From Beroe ovata (taxonomy: Eukaryota; Ctenophora; Nuda; Beroida; Beroidae), in NCBI GenBank assembly GCA_946803715.1, contig CAMPET010000012.1, positions 515,005 through 578,342 on the forward strand: DNA of 63,338 nucleotides, read 5' to 3'. Shown piece by piece: positions 14,801 through 25,301 of this stretch (position 1 is the first letter of the stretch; every line of letters starts with the position of its first letter). The notes under the pieces were generated by a model, which was given only the letters and a program-made list of their open reading frames with translations, made no database searches and was not told where the DNA came from. The position numbers and the translations under genes are program-made.

Positions 14801-16989
14801 ACCGTTGACAATAACTTCTTGATCTGCAGACAAATTTGTGCCTGAAAAGTGACGATAACGTGTGAACTGGTAGTGGCCATTCCTCATGGCTACCTGAGAG
14901 CAAGAGCTGTTTTTCTGATGGAGTCCATTCTCTGCCGCTGCTGACTGTAGAGCTGCGCTGATGTGACTGATGTGTTGGCCTCGGGCTGCATGTACTTGGC
15001 GAGAAGATTCGCGTCTTTCAACTGGGGAAATGAGAAAGTAGTCGGTCATAGTAGACCAGAATGTAGTTTGGAGCTTGATTCAATATGCCTCATATTATCA
15101 GCACCATCCTTCGTAAGTTGGAATCTCGCAACGAAAACTGCACAATTAACCTTGCATCATTCAAGTAAGATACCTCCAGACATAACACACACGAGACATT
15201 AATAAGACAACACCCAGAAAAATGGCATATTCTCACATTGGATGAGGAACCACTGCCATCTCCATCCTCTTCATCCAGCACAACTGTCTGATCCTGGTCT
15301 TCTATCTCCACTGCACCATCCGCACTGTACTCTTTGCTACGGGAATTGAGACACATTGGTATAGAGGGGGGAGAGTCACAAATATTTCGGATCACGCGAC
15401 AGCAATACTTGGTTATTATTGGGTATGTGACATCACGTATATCGACAATGAGCTCATCACACTCACTTGATTTGTAGGAGATCGGGAACCAATGGGATGC
15501 TCGGAACGGTAGATTGTCCGCTCACCGTGTTTTCCTTATCCGATGATTCACCGGACGGTGTTCGTTCACTGACAATAGAGCCCCCTATCGTTCTCGAGGT
15601 CTCAGCTAAATGCGATGCTGGGGCGGATTGAGGGCGACCTCCACGTTTATTAACCGCCTTCTTCTGGAACTCGAATAGTTCTTGTAACCGCTTCTCCTTT
15701 TCCTTTTCTGCTGCTATTTGCTGCTTCTTCTCGGCAATCAGCTGTTGTTTCCTCTGTTTTCGTGTGTTTTCAATATACTGTTGCACGTCTGTGGGATTGT
15801 AATGCCTTGCTTTGACTTTGGGCGGTTCTTCAACAGGGGGTTTCTCAACCTTCTTAGGTTTCCTCGCGACTTTCTTCACTGGTGTCTTGTTTGGTTTAGT
15901 AACCCCTCTAGTGGTGGTGGAAGTCTTCTTTGAAATTTCCTCATCCTTCTTGGAGTTGCTATCACTGCTGATAGTGTTGGAACTCACAGTGTCCTGAGTT
16001 TTGTTTCCCAACACTTTCCTTGTCAGTGCTGCACCCTGTCTCCAAGAAGAAGTGGTTATGATTGACTTCTTAGTATCAGCTCCCGATTTTACTTTTCGTT
16101 GGACTGGTCCATGGGGTGAGGGAGCTCTGATCTGAACAGACTTGCTTGTAGGCTCAGCTGCAGGTCTCTGGGTTTCATCTCTAATAAGCACAGACTTCTT
16201 CACTGGTTTCTGAGCTTCATTAAATCCAGAGTATGATTCAAGGGAGGGAGCTGTGGCTTTCTTTCTTTTTCTGGTCACTTCCCGTGCAACAACTTGTTGA
16301 GGTTGATGATGAGGCACTCTCAAACTAGGAACATTGTATTCTGCAGGGTCTAGAAAGCGAACTTGCTGATCAGATACCTTCTCTTGCCCTCCACTTTGCA
16401 ATAACTTCAAACTTGACTCTTTCTGCTTCAGAATGCGTTCTTTCAGCTTGATCATCCCCTCTTCAACATCCTTTTTGTCTTTGAGTGGCCTGGTAGGTAT
16501 TGTTGAAACACTGTCTGTATCACTGAAGACTATGTCACGAGATGACCTGACACCACTTCTAAGAGGCGAAGAAGTCAAGTGTGGAGGGTGAGTTTCTGGC
16601 GCCTCAACTATTCTTCTATGAACTGTATCAGCTGTAATGCTCCTGCTACCAGATTGTTCTAAGTCATGATCAAATATTGGTCTTGTGTCTCTTTGAGAAT
16701 TCTTATATGTTGTTATTTTTCTTTCAAGTCCACTGACCTAAAAAGAGCAATGAAATGTGGTTAAGGAGGTTAAGTGAAATGATTGTCATGAAGCCATACT
16801 TTCTTAATACACTTACAGATGCTTTTATTGAGCCAATGCCAGCCCAGGCTTTTGATATATCTGAAAAAATCAACATATCAAAAAAGTTCAATATATCCTA
16901 GAATATTAACTGGAGTCATTCTATATCACCAGGAAAAGTGGTATATCCAAAATCACAAACAAAAAACAATTGTTTTCACCTTCATCCAT
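2882..16989 (-). CDS. CEP350: CEP350-like centrosomal protein, 30 exons, 3' end missing
   Basis: Homologue of CEP350, which in vertebrates is a large centriole and microtubule-associated scaffold. I assembled 30 GT-AG exons whose phases all agree, giving 2246 residues. They run from ATG 16989 through 16989-16980, 16860-16817, 16737-15467, 15336-15237, 15021-14894, 14616-14549, 14286-14181, 14070-13940, 13712-13558, 13391-13216, 12831-12681, 12480-12289 (the last three also present as 11896-11721, 11342-11192, 10969-10778), 10323-10180, 10101-9975, 9658-9548, 9471-9407, 9295-9007, 8921-8824, 7835-7681, 7547-7418, 7295-7127, 6955-6813, 6720-6508, 6355-6209, 6105-4752, 4646-4438, 4269-4053, 3942-3598, 3353-3223 to 3040-2882. 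Family signatures in the right order include TTSSWRQG, RHYNPTDVQQYI, VLPSESHRR, FTLEQVREYM, EKMPPLIKQ and VQSLKEELRKKK, then the late LTDEMLRLALQKML block. Much is charged coiled coil; the 1.35-kb exon is Ser/Glu-rich with ISEDISEE repeats. The last exon ends with a donor, so the C-terminus lies outside this assembly. No CAP-Gly is visible. Confidence 0.9.
8040..8823 (-). other. Long CEP350 intron without visible features
   Basis: Part of the intron between the exons at 8921-8824 and 7835-7681. It is AT-rich, with no convincing exon, RNA gene or repeat. Confidence 0.6.
9770..9930. repeat. CGCGC-rich patch in CEP350 intron
   Basis: A short intronic stretch dense in GCGCGC, including GGCGCGCCGCGCGCGC near 9882. 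It resembles the GC-rich hairpin repeats at 17.4-17.8, 19.1-19.4, 23.6-23.8 and 49.7-50.7 kb. Confidence 0.5.
10602..12004. other. Duplicate copy 1 of a CEP350 segment (probable haplotype)
   Basis: This ~1.4-kb segment is nearly identical to 12099-13483, including introns. It carries CEP350 exons 11896-11721, 11342-11192 and 10969-10778, each the same length as its counterpart. It is continuous with the downstream exon at 10323. The copies differ by scattered substitutions and small indels, for example about 25 extra bases near 11380-11405. It ends in inverted satellite sequence at an N. Confidence 0.85.
12011..12097 (-). repeat. Partial satellite copy at contig end
   Basis: Reverse-complement fragment of the 174-bp satellite abutting the N at 12098. 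It marks the end of one contig. Confidence 0.8.
12099..13483. other. Duplicate copy 2 of a CEP350 segment (probable haplotype)
   Basis: Second copy of 10602-12004. It starts abruptly after the N at 12098 and is continuous with the upstream CEP350 exon at 13712-13558. Counting both copies would repeat 173 residues in the protein; only one should be used. Confidence 0.85.
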
Positions 16990-18363
16990 TTTTCTGACCC
17001 TATCTTTGATCTTTCACTTGAATGTTCATATATAAACCTATGATTTGAACATTCTGCCCTGCTAAATGAAATGAATAATATTGAGGTATGATGTTAAATT
17101 GATGTAATAACTGTGAAATCAATTCATTTAAATCATTTATAGAGTAGCAACTGGAGGCAAGATAGTCGGAAATAGGAGATCATAGATTCATAGATATTAA
17201 AGTACTGAAACTGATATAAAGCCTGGAATGAAACAGATCTCAGGTAACATCAGTCCGAGACAAGAATATTCGTGACAGATATTTAGTTTAAATTCGAAAA
17301 CTTATTTTTTTAATGATTTGGATTTCACGTGTATGGTGTGCTCTTGCCGGATGTTCTAGGATTTCTCCCCACCGAGTACCTTCGCTGGCGGGATCGGTCG
17401 GAATTACAATTGCGCGGCGCCAATGTGCACACGCTCAACGCTGCGCGCTCCAGTTCTACTCAGTGAACTGAAATGTCCTAAAATGCAGAAAGTCCAAACC
17501 ACTGAGACGCGCAGCGCGCAAGGAGTATAAGTATCTGGGTCACACAACGCGGGAACAGGCACCAACGGTGAAAAAAATTTGTCCACTGTTCATGTTTTTC
17601 GCGCGCACCGGGCCGCGCGTCGATCAAAATAGCGACGCGGTATATCATATTACTATTCGATCGAGTCTTCGCCTTCAATGAGCATTTATACTGCGCGAGC
17701 GCGCGCACAAAACCTGGGTATGTTAAAATGACGCTGTAGAGACCGCTATATAATGAAAAAAATAATTTGCGCTGCGCGCGCAGAACGATATTTTCCAATT
17801 CCGTTATCTAAGAGTCAATTTTTATCGACAAATCGTAAACAGCCTTAAGGTCATGGTCAGATAACATTTTGTAAAATTTCACCCTACCCTTGTGGGCGGG
17901 ATTTTTTTTATCAGGAATCGAATGAAAATTTGAAATTGCGCGGCGCCGAGGCTAGGGAGAAACCCTACAAATAACATTTGACAATGTTACCGTGCGAAAA
18001 GCGGAAATTTGTTGCATGCAGCATGTACGGTATATGTAATGGACAATGTGTGATATGTGATCAGTGATTTTAAGTCACTTATGAAAATTAAATTCCATTC
18101 CAGGAAACATGTGGATGAGGTTTTTGGTAATATGTGTGCTTTTACCAGGGTAAATTATTTTCTCAATTTCTTAGTTATGGTCAAACTTTAGAAGAAGATG
18201 GACTAATTCATCCATGGAGTGGCTTGCCAAAGAGTGGATTATTGAGGATGAAAATGGCGAGGCAGAGTTTCTCCAGAAGTTGTTTGACTCAAGTAAGGTG
18301 ATATGTTGTGATGAACCTGTAAGCACCTTCACTATCACCAATGTGGTTTCAGATTATTATGTT
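16731..18363. other. Duplicate copy 1: CEP350 5' end, intergenic region, start of next gene
   Basis: The segment holds the first CEP350 exons (minus strand, ATG at 16989) and the first 150 bp of the 219-residue gene (plus strand, ATG at 18214). It stops at the N at 18364 and the same content repeats from 18365 with sequence differences. The two ATGs are divergent and about 1.2 kb apart, so this is a plausible shared promoter region. It also contains a GC-rich hairpin-type repeat near 17418-17530. Confidence 0.85.
18214..18363 (+). CDS. 5' fragment of the 219-residue gene (duplicate copy)
   Basis: First 50 codons of the gene found complete at 19723-20382, cut by the N at 18364. The reading frame is intact. 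Best read as the other allele rather than a paralogue or pseudogene. Confidence 0.75.
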
Positions 18364-18364
18364 N

Positions 18365-19875
18365 CACTGACCTAAAAAGAGCAATGAAATGTGGTTAGAT
18401 GGTTAAGTGAAATGGATTGTCATGAAGCCATACTTTTTCAATACACTTACAGATGCTTTTATTGAGCCAATGCCAGCCCAGGCTTTTGATATATCTGAAA
18501 AAGTCAACATATCAAAAAAGTTCAATAAATCCTAGAATATCAACTGGAGTAATTTGATATCACCAGAAAAAGTGGTATATCAGCAATCACAAACAAAGAA
18601 CAATGTTTTTACCTTCATCCATTTTTCTGACCCTATCTCTGATCTTTCACTTGAATGCTCATATATAAACCTATGATTTGAACATTCTACCCTGCTAAAT
18701 GAAATGAATAATATTGAGGTATGGTGTTAAATTGATGTAATAACTGTGGTAATTGAAATCATTAATAGAATAGCAAGAGAATAAATGGAAAAAAAGGCAA
18801 GATAGTCGGAAATAGGGGATCATAGATTCATAGATACTAAAGTACTGAAACTGGTATGAAGCCTGAAATGAAACAGAATTCAGGTAGTCAAGAAACATCA
18901 GACGAGAATATCCGTGACAGGATTTAAGTTAATTCAAAAACTTATTTTTAATAATTTGGAATTCACTTGTACTCTTGCCGGATTTCTCCATACAGCTATC
19001 ATCGCTGGCGGGATTTTATCCTCATGGGGCGGAATTCCGAATTACATTTGCGCGGCGCCGACAGTAGGGAAAAACCCTTCAAGCCAGATAGCAATTGCAA
19101 ATGTCATACATCATAATTATCAGCCCACTGTTTAGTTCTAGTTTCTTGCGCGCGGCACGCGCGGCGCACGCGACTAGCCTTGTCAGATTTTATCTGACCT
19201 CTGTTTCTCGCGCGCGGCGCGCGCGCCCTCATCGAAAGCCGAAACAGGCTTACTTAACAATTATTGCTTAACAATTATTTGCCCACTCGCTCTTCATTTC
19301 TCCTTGCGCGCCGCGCGTCAAGCAAAATAGCGACGCGATATTAAGCCCTCAATCGCGGAACTCGGGTATACGTATATTGCAATGACGGTATATAGACCGC
19401 TGATGAAAAATTATAATTTCACGTTGAGCGCGCGGAGCGATATTCTCTGTCCTCTAAGAGTCAATTTTTGATCGCGAAAAATCGTAAAGAGTTATGGTCA
19501 GATAACATTTGATAATGTTACCGTGTGTAAATCGGTAATGTGTTGCATGCAATGGACAATATGTAATATGTGAAATGACAACAGTGATATTAAGTCATTT
19601 ATGAAAATTAAATTCCGTCCCAGAAAACATATGGGCGAGGTTTTTGGTGAGATGTACTTTTACCAGGGGAAATTATCCTCTCAATTTCTTAGTGATGGCC
19701 AAGTAGATGGATTAATTCATCTATGGAGTGGCTTGCCAAGGAGTGGATTATTGAGGATGAAAATGGCGAAGCAGAGTTTCTCCAGAAGTTGTTTGACTCA
19801 AGTAAGGTGATATGTTGTGATGAACCTGTCAGCACATTCACTATCACCAATGTGGTTTCAGATTATTATGTTGTT
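18365..19875. other. Duplicate copy 2: CEP350 5' end, intergenic region, start of next gene
   Basis: Second copy of 16731-18363. It carries the CEP350 start exon at 18622-18613 and second exon at 18494-18451 on the minus strand; the third exon is cut by the N. It runs without a break into the complete 219-residue gene. Confidence 0.85.
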
Positions 19876-20382
19876 GATCTGATGAGTTTAGGTGGAAAAA
19901 ATAAAAACCAGAAAATCTTCAATTCATTCCCCTCTTCATTTTACAAGCCACAATCGATTGAGAAAGTTGATGGGAAGATTATCACCACTGATCATATAGA
20001 CTTGATTAAAACTAGGAAAGAATTATACAGTTCTTATGAAAAAAGGACCAAAGCCAATAAACATGATGTGTCAGTAAGTTTCTCTAATTCTGATGCCTTA
20101 TTTATGGGTTTCAATGCTATTGAAGGTAGATTGAGGAGCTCTGGTTTTCATGTGGCCATTCAGACAATCAGCAACAAGTTTTCAATTCAATTAGAAAGCC
20201 ATCCCAAGAAGCAATTTGATAACTATTCAGAATTTGAGGAACAGATAAGTAAAACTTTCTCATGTCAATATACAGTGAAAAGAACATTCACCCCAAATGA
20301 AGATGGACAGGATCTTTTGAAAACAGAATTAGACTGTGGTGGGACTGTTGCTGTTATAAATGCATACCATGACTGTATCTGA
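19723..20382 (+). CDS. Unrecognised 219-residue protein, single exon
   Basis: Open frame of 219 residues starting in a CTATGGAG context, with in-frame stops just upstream, so Met at 19723 is the likely start. A candidate 3' splice site (CAATTTCTTAG) sits 30 bp upstream. The protein is soluble-looking, with mixed charge, no signal peptide and no obvious membrane segment; it opens MEWLAKEWIIEDENGEAEFL. I do not recognise a family. It lies head-to-head with CEP350 and 262 bp upstream of the RSL24D1 acceptor. Conservation of the frame between the two duplicate copies supports it being a real gene. Confidence 0.7.
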   Translation: MEWLAKEWIIEDENGEAEFLQKLFDSSKVICCDEPVSTFTITNVVSDYYVVDLMSLGGKNKNQKIFNSFPSSFYKPQSIEKVDGKIITTDHIDLIKTRKELYSSYEKRTKANKHDVSVSFSNSDALFMGFNAIEGRLRSSGFHVAIQTISNKFSIQLESHPKKQFDNYSEFEEQISKTFSCQYTVKRTFTPNEDGQDLLKTELDCGGTVAVINAYHDCI

Positions 20383-20646
20383 TCAAATTAATCTTTCTTT
20401 TTCCTGATGAATCAGTTTTCATCAGACTTTATGTATGCTTATGAAAATTCAGTTGTTTACTTTATTTTAATGATATTCTTAATTGCATTGTATTGTAAGA
20501 AGAACTAATGTACTGTTTATTTTATGAAATTTATTCACAACATGTCTGTTCTAATCTTTTTTTCCTGTGGTTTTATCAATTTGAAACTCCATATCAATAT
20601 CAATATCCATATCTTTTCAAATTGATATCTCTGCCTCTAATCAGCC

Positions 20647-21430
20647 ATGAGAGTCGAAAAGTGTTATTTCTGCTCCTCCAACATCTATCCTGGACATGGA
20701 ATAAACTTTGTCAGAAATGATTGCAAGGTATGCAACAAAGCCTTTTGTCATTTGCAATTTAGTACTCCCTTGAAAGAGTTACTGCTGACGAGCTAAATCC
20801 TTCTCAGATGTTTCGATTCTGTCGGTCAAAGTGTCACAAAGCATTCAAAATGAAGAGGAACCCCAGGAAAGTTAAATGGACAAAAGCATTCAGGAAATCA
20901 CATGGGAAAGAACTTGCTATTGTGAGTCATAATTGAGAATATTGACTAATAATCAGGGTTATAAGCTTTCATTGACTCTAATGAGACTCTAACTGACAAA
21001 TGACTATTGCAGGATTCCACATTTGATCTTGAGAAGAAGCGGAATGTTCCAGTTAAGTATAACAGAGAATTGTGGCAGAATACAGTCCATGCAATGAAGA
21101 GAATACAAGAAATCAGAGCCAGGCGTCAGAATCAGTTCATAAAACAGGTAACGATTATGGTAGAGTTTGTGTGTAGAGTCTTGGTTATTGTGTTTTCTTA
21201 CCAAATAGATGCCTACGCCACGCAGTCTGTATTTCTACAGTGTTGTTTTAACTTGAAACTCACATGTGTAACATTCACAGAGACTGAAGGCTGGCAAGAA
21301 ATTAGAGTTGAAAGATGATGAACAGGAGGTTAACAAACACATTCACCTCATCGAGCCTAAAGTTACAGAGGAACAGATGTATAATGCAGCACTCAACAGT
21401 CAGAAACAGAAGCAGAAGCTTAAAGAAGTG
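20647..21430 (+). CDS. RSL24D1: RSL24D1 (RLP24) ribosome biogenesis factor, 3' end cut by gap
   Basis: Homologue of Rlp24/RSL24D1, the L24e-family factor that occupies the eL24 site on pre-60S particles until it is exchanged for RPL24. Exons are 20647-20727, 20808-20921, 21013-21147 and 21281-21430, all in phase. The N-terminus [18 protein letters not shown] and the block [20 protein letters not shown] carry the four-cysteine zinc ribbon of the family. These are followed by [14 protein letters not shown] and [14 protein letters not shown]. The last visible exon reaches the N at 21431 after KQKQKLKEV, so the C-terminal tail is lost. A strong 3' splice site (CTGCCTCTAATCAG) lies two bases before the ATG. 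Confidence 0.95.
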
Positions 21431-21431
21431 N

Positions 21432-21480
21432 GGTTTTTTTTGGTTTTTTTTGGTTTTTTTTGGGCTACAAACCCCCCTAT
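21432..21480 (+). repeat. Poly-T/GGTTTTTTTT repeat after the gap
   Basis: Three GGTTTTTTTT units directly follow the N at 21431 and explain the contig break. The next 300 bp hold no gene; UCHL5 begins at 21798. Confidence 0.7.
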
Positions 21481-21797
21481 GGACTAGGAAACTGGGTTTG
21501 AGTCATAGTGATGATTCTAAAGTGAAGTGACTATTGAGAAGATGAATTGTGTTTGATGCAATGATGACGAATAAAGAATCTGTAGATCTGGTTCAGAGTT
21601 GTAAAAATTAGATTGTGAATTTGCGCATTGTTGTCTTATCATCAATAGTGTTTAAGAAATTGTTATGCAGATTAGAAATTACCTGTATAATTGATTCCAT
21701 AAATTAAGTTACAATCAAAACATGACGTTAGTAAAAAACTCCCTTAACACCATTTCTCTCCCCTAGCTATGTAAACAAGCAAGTGTGAGTGTTCACA

Positions 21798-23922
21798 ATG
21801 GCAGTTAACGGACAGTGGTGTCTAATTGAGTCCGACCCCGGGGTGTTCAGTGAGCTCATCAAGGAATTCGGTATTAGTGAAACCAACTAGACTTCCAAAT
21901 TTCATCCGTTATGTCCCATCAGAATCCGATATACAGGCGTGTACTTTTGTGACGTTTTTTTCTGTTCTGACAGTTTGTTCTGACAGGGTGTAGCGGACTT
22001 CAAGTGGAAGAGCTTTGGTCGTTGGAAGAGGAAGCGTTCACTGATCTCAAGTGAGTGTAAGTACAAAATTATACTTTTAGCACTATGTCAGTTAGTATGT
22101 GTGTTGCTACATTGTTATTTTCCATATTGTGTATGTCTAGCTGTTCTTGAACTGGACAACACATTTCATTGTTTGACCAACTGTGCAAGTGTCACAGTGC
22201 GCACACACTGACAGCATGCTCACACACCTATTCACTGACAGTACGCACACTCTGGCAGCATGCACACGCTAACACACGTATTCACTGGCAGGCCGATTTA
22301 CGGGCTGATATTCTTGTTCAAGTGGAAAGGGGAAGATGAAGTACAGGGAAAAGTCCTGTACGGCGATACAGATGTTTTCTTTGCCAAGCAGGTAATTAGG
22401 TCTCACTAGCTGCTAACTGGGGCTCTAATTGACCATCAACTGGTATATCATTGCATCACAATGAGGTACTTATTGATTGCTATTTGACAGGTAATCAACA
22501 ATGCGTGTGCTACACAAGCTATCATCAGTGTGCTACTCAACATTCAAGACCCAGACATCAAACTCGGTCGGTATTGATGTGTTGCTATGGGACCAATATG
22601 TGTTACTATGGGACCAACATGTGTTGCTAGATATAGAGCAACAATTGGCGACAACATAGCAACAACTGTTACAGGTGACACACTCAGTCAGTTCAAGGAA
22701 TTCACGTCCTCATTCGATCCAGCTCTCAAAGGAATGTCCCTCACCAATGCTGATCGATTGAGGGAAGTACACAACAGCTTTGCACGTCAGAACATGTTTG
22801 AATTCGATTCTAAAGCAGCTGAGAAAGATGACGATGTTTACCATTTTGTTGCTTTCGTCCCTTATAAAGGTATTAGAGCAGAACAGATATTGCGTATAAA
22901 GAATTACCAATTCTCAGTCTTTCATCATTCGTTCTTCATTTCATCAGATTTTTACATTCCTGCTCTGACTACCATCCCTCGTTTTCAGGCCGTGTTTACG
23001 AACTAGACGGTCTGAAGGCAGGCCCTGTCGACCTCGGGGCATACACAGACGACTGGATAAGCGTAGTGAGACCACTTCTACAAACACGAATTGCAAAACA
23101 CGCTGCCACCGAAATAACGTTCAATCTGATGGCAGTTGTAGGGGATAAGCTAGTGGAATATGGGAAACAGTTGGAGGGATTGAGTGACGAGGGGGAGATT
23201 CAGCGGGTGAAGGAGAGGATGAGGGTAGAGGAGGAAAAACGGGCAAATTACAAGGTAATTGAACACAGTTGACAGCTGACAGTTAGATGTGACACACCGA
23301 CTCGGTCAATAGATGTGATTCGGTCACCGGTTCCTTGACACCAGCTCAGATGACACCACTTAACAGGTAGAGAATATCAGGAGGAAACACAATTATCTAC
23401 CACTTATCATGGAAATGTTGAAAATCTTGTCAGAGAAAGGAATGTTACTTCCACTCACACTCAAGGTAGAGATTCGTCAATTTCAGGATTACGTTAAGTC
23501 AAATTGTCGATGGAGACTCATGTACTCTCTTTTGGGCTAAAATGAGAGGAATATTGGGAGAATTCCGATCGAATACCGATGAGATTATTCATGGAACTTA
23601 ATGGAATGTGGGACATTTTCGCGTGCCGGTCACACACCAATATCTGTGTTTACGTAGCGCGCGGGGACATGCCAAATGACAGTAGACTGTGATATCCGCA
23701 CTTTCAAAGAATGTTTTTTAGCGCGCGCACTCCGCGCGCAGCTATATTAGCTGTACTTTCCACATAATTTTCATTTCTGTGCAGCTAGTTTTGTGTGCGC
23801 GTCGTTTAGAATGTTCAAATTCTTTGTCTCATAGTTTTGCATTAGTGATTTGGCCCTTATTTCAGGCAAAAGAGAAGATGGAAGCGAAAGACAGCTCAAA
23901 GAAGGACTCAAATAAATCTTGA
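21798..23922 (+). CDS. UCHL5: UCHL5/UCH37 ubiquitin C-terminal hydrolase
   Basis: Homologue of UCH37, the deubiquitinase of the proteasome 19S cap (via ADRM1) and, in vertebrates, of INO80. Eight exons in phase give 309 residues: 21798-21870, 21987-22050, 22292-22391, 22491-22566, 22675-22869, 22989-23254, 23367-23465, 23866-23922. The start MAVNGQWCLIESDPGVFSEL matches the family. The catalytic set is visible: Gln79, Cys85 in NNACATQA, His161 in VYHFVAF and Asp176 in YELDG. The C-terminal helical ULD-type region with NIRRKHNYLPLIMEML is present, with a short Lys-rich tail. An AATAAA overlaps the last codons. A strong acceptor (TTTCTCTCCCCTAG) lies 32 bp upstream of the ATG. Confidence 0.96.
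23630..23800. repeat. CGCGC-rich patch in last UCHL5 intron
   Basis: Short GC-rich stretch with GCGCGCGCACTCCGCGCGC near 23720, similar to the other hairpin-type repeats of the window. Confidence 0.4.
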
Positions 23923-24138
23923 TCTGCCTACAGAACTTTGCCTTTTTGTCGTTACATACCCCCTTCTTTTTAGCAATGCTTTATTTGATGCCTTCAGCTG
24001 TTGTTTGAATTTCAAATTATTTGTATCACATCAGTTTATCATTGCATCACTTCTTACAGAACACACCTCTTCATCTTATCGGCGCCCTGTTTTTTCTGTA
24101 TAGTTTTTCAGGTATACTGTTTAGTAGCAGGGCGAGCC

Positions 24139-25066
24139 ATGCTCCCGAGCAGATCGCCCAAGAAACTCCGACTTTGGCAGAGTTCCAAAACCTACGTGAA
24201 GTTGGCGGTAGAAGGAAACATTGCAGCTGGAAAATCCACGTTCCTCAAGCTGATGTCTGAGGAAGGGGGTCTGAAAATGTGTCCTGAGCCTGTGTTAGAT
24301 TGGACAGATATTAAACTGGACAAGGACGTTAAACAGAGTGCGGATAACAATTTGCTCGGCAAATTCTACAGTGACCCTCAGCGATGGGCACTTACATTCC
24401 AAAACTACGCTCTGTTTAGCCGAGTGAAGAATCAGCCGAAACTCGACACCCAAGACAGCGGTATATATTTGTGTGAGCGGAGTGTTTTCAGTGATAGACT
24501 GGTTTTTGGGAAGAACGGATTGAAAACTAACATCATGACGCCCATGGAATATAGCTTGTACTGCAAGTGGCATTCCTTCCTCACTGAAACTAACAGTGAC
24601 ACTGATGTAAGTTTGTTAACACCGCTATTAGCCATGTTTTTTATAGCTCAGATATTTTCCAGTTTCTCCGTAATTTTCACCCAGCTCTCCACATTTCTCA
24701 CCACGATTTCTTTCGTTCCTTAGTTTCATCCATCTAGTTTCCGACTCCATTCCATCATCTCTCCCCAAGGTTGACGGGTTCATCTATCTGCGCTGCAGTC
24801 CCGAACTCTGCATGACTCGACTCGAATCCCGAGGGAGAGCAGAGGAGAACTCAATCCCTCTCGATTACCTGGTTCAAGTTCACGACCGCCATGAGGAGTG
24901 GTTTATCGAGAAATCAGAGCTTCCCGAGAGTGTAGCCCGCAAACCGGCACTTGTAATTGATTGTTCCGGTGATTTGGTGGGAGACGTGGGTGTTAGACGG
25001 CAGATCATGGAGAGGGTGTTGGAGTTTGCCCGTGGGATAAAGAGCCCGGAGTCTAACGGAAGTTAG
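24139..25066 (+). CDS. Deoxynucleoside kinase, copy 1 (dCK/dGK/TK2/dNK family)
   Basis: Phosphorylates deoxynucleosides in the salvage pathway. Two exons, 24139-24606 and 24770-25066, give 254 residues. The P-loop is VEGNIAAGKST. The EPVLDW substrate-site motif, the ERSVFSDRLVF block with the family's ERS signature, and the RLESRGRAEE LID region are all present, followed by DYLVQVHDRHEEWF. I cannot tell from sequence alone whether it acts as a dCK-, dGK- or TK2-type enzyme. The N-terminus (SRSPKKLRLWQSSK) is basic and could be a weak targeting sequence. A candidate acceptor (TAGTTTTTCAG) lies 28 bp upstream of the ATG and 189 bp after the UCHL5 stop. Confidence 0.94.
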
Positions 25067-25301
25067 TATAACAGAGAGAGACCTGACCAATTCTCTGTCA
25101 TTCAATTCCTTTCAGTTCAATTTCATCTGTTGTAATATTCATTTCACTTGTGCAGTTTTACCAGTGTCACTGGAGTTATTTTTCTGCAATTCTTCCCGAC
25201 AACAGATGTTTTTTGTCGACTTGATCTTTCATACATGTCTCTTCCATTTCCTACTCCCTCCGAATTTCCATTTCTAACCCTCCCTTCTCCTTGTTAGGGT
25301 C

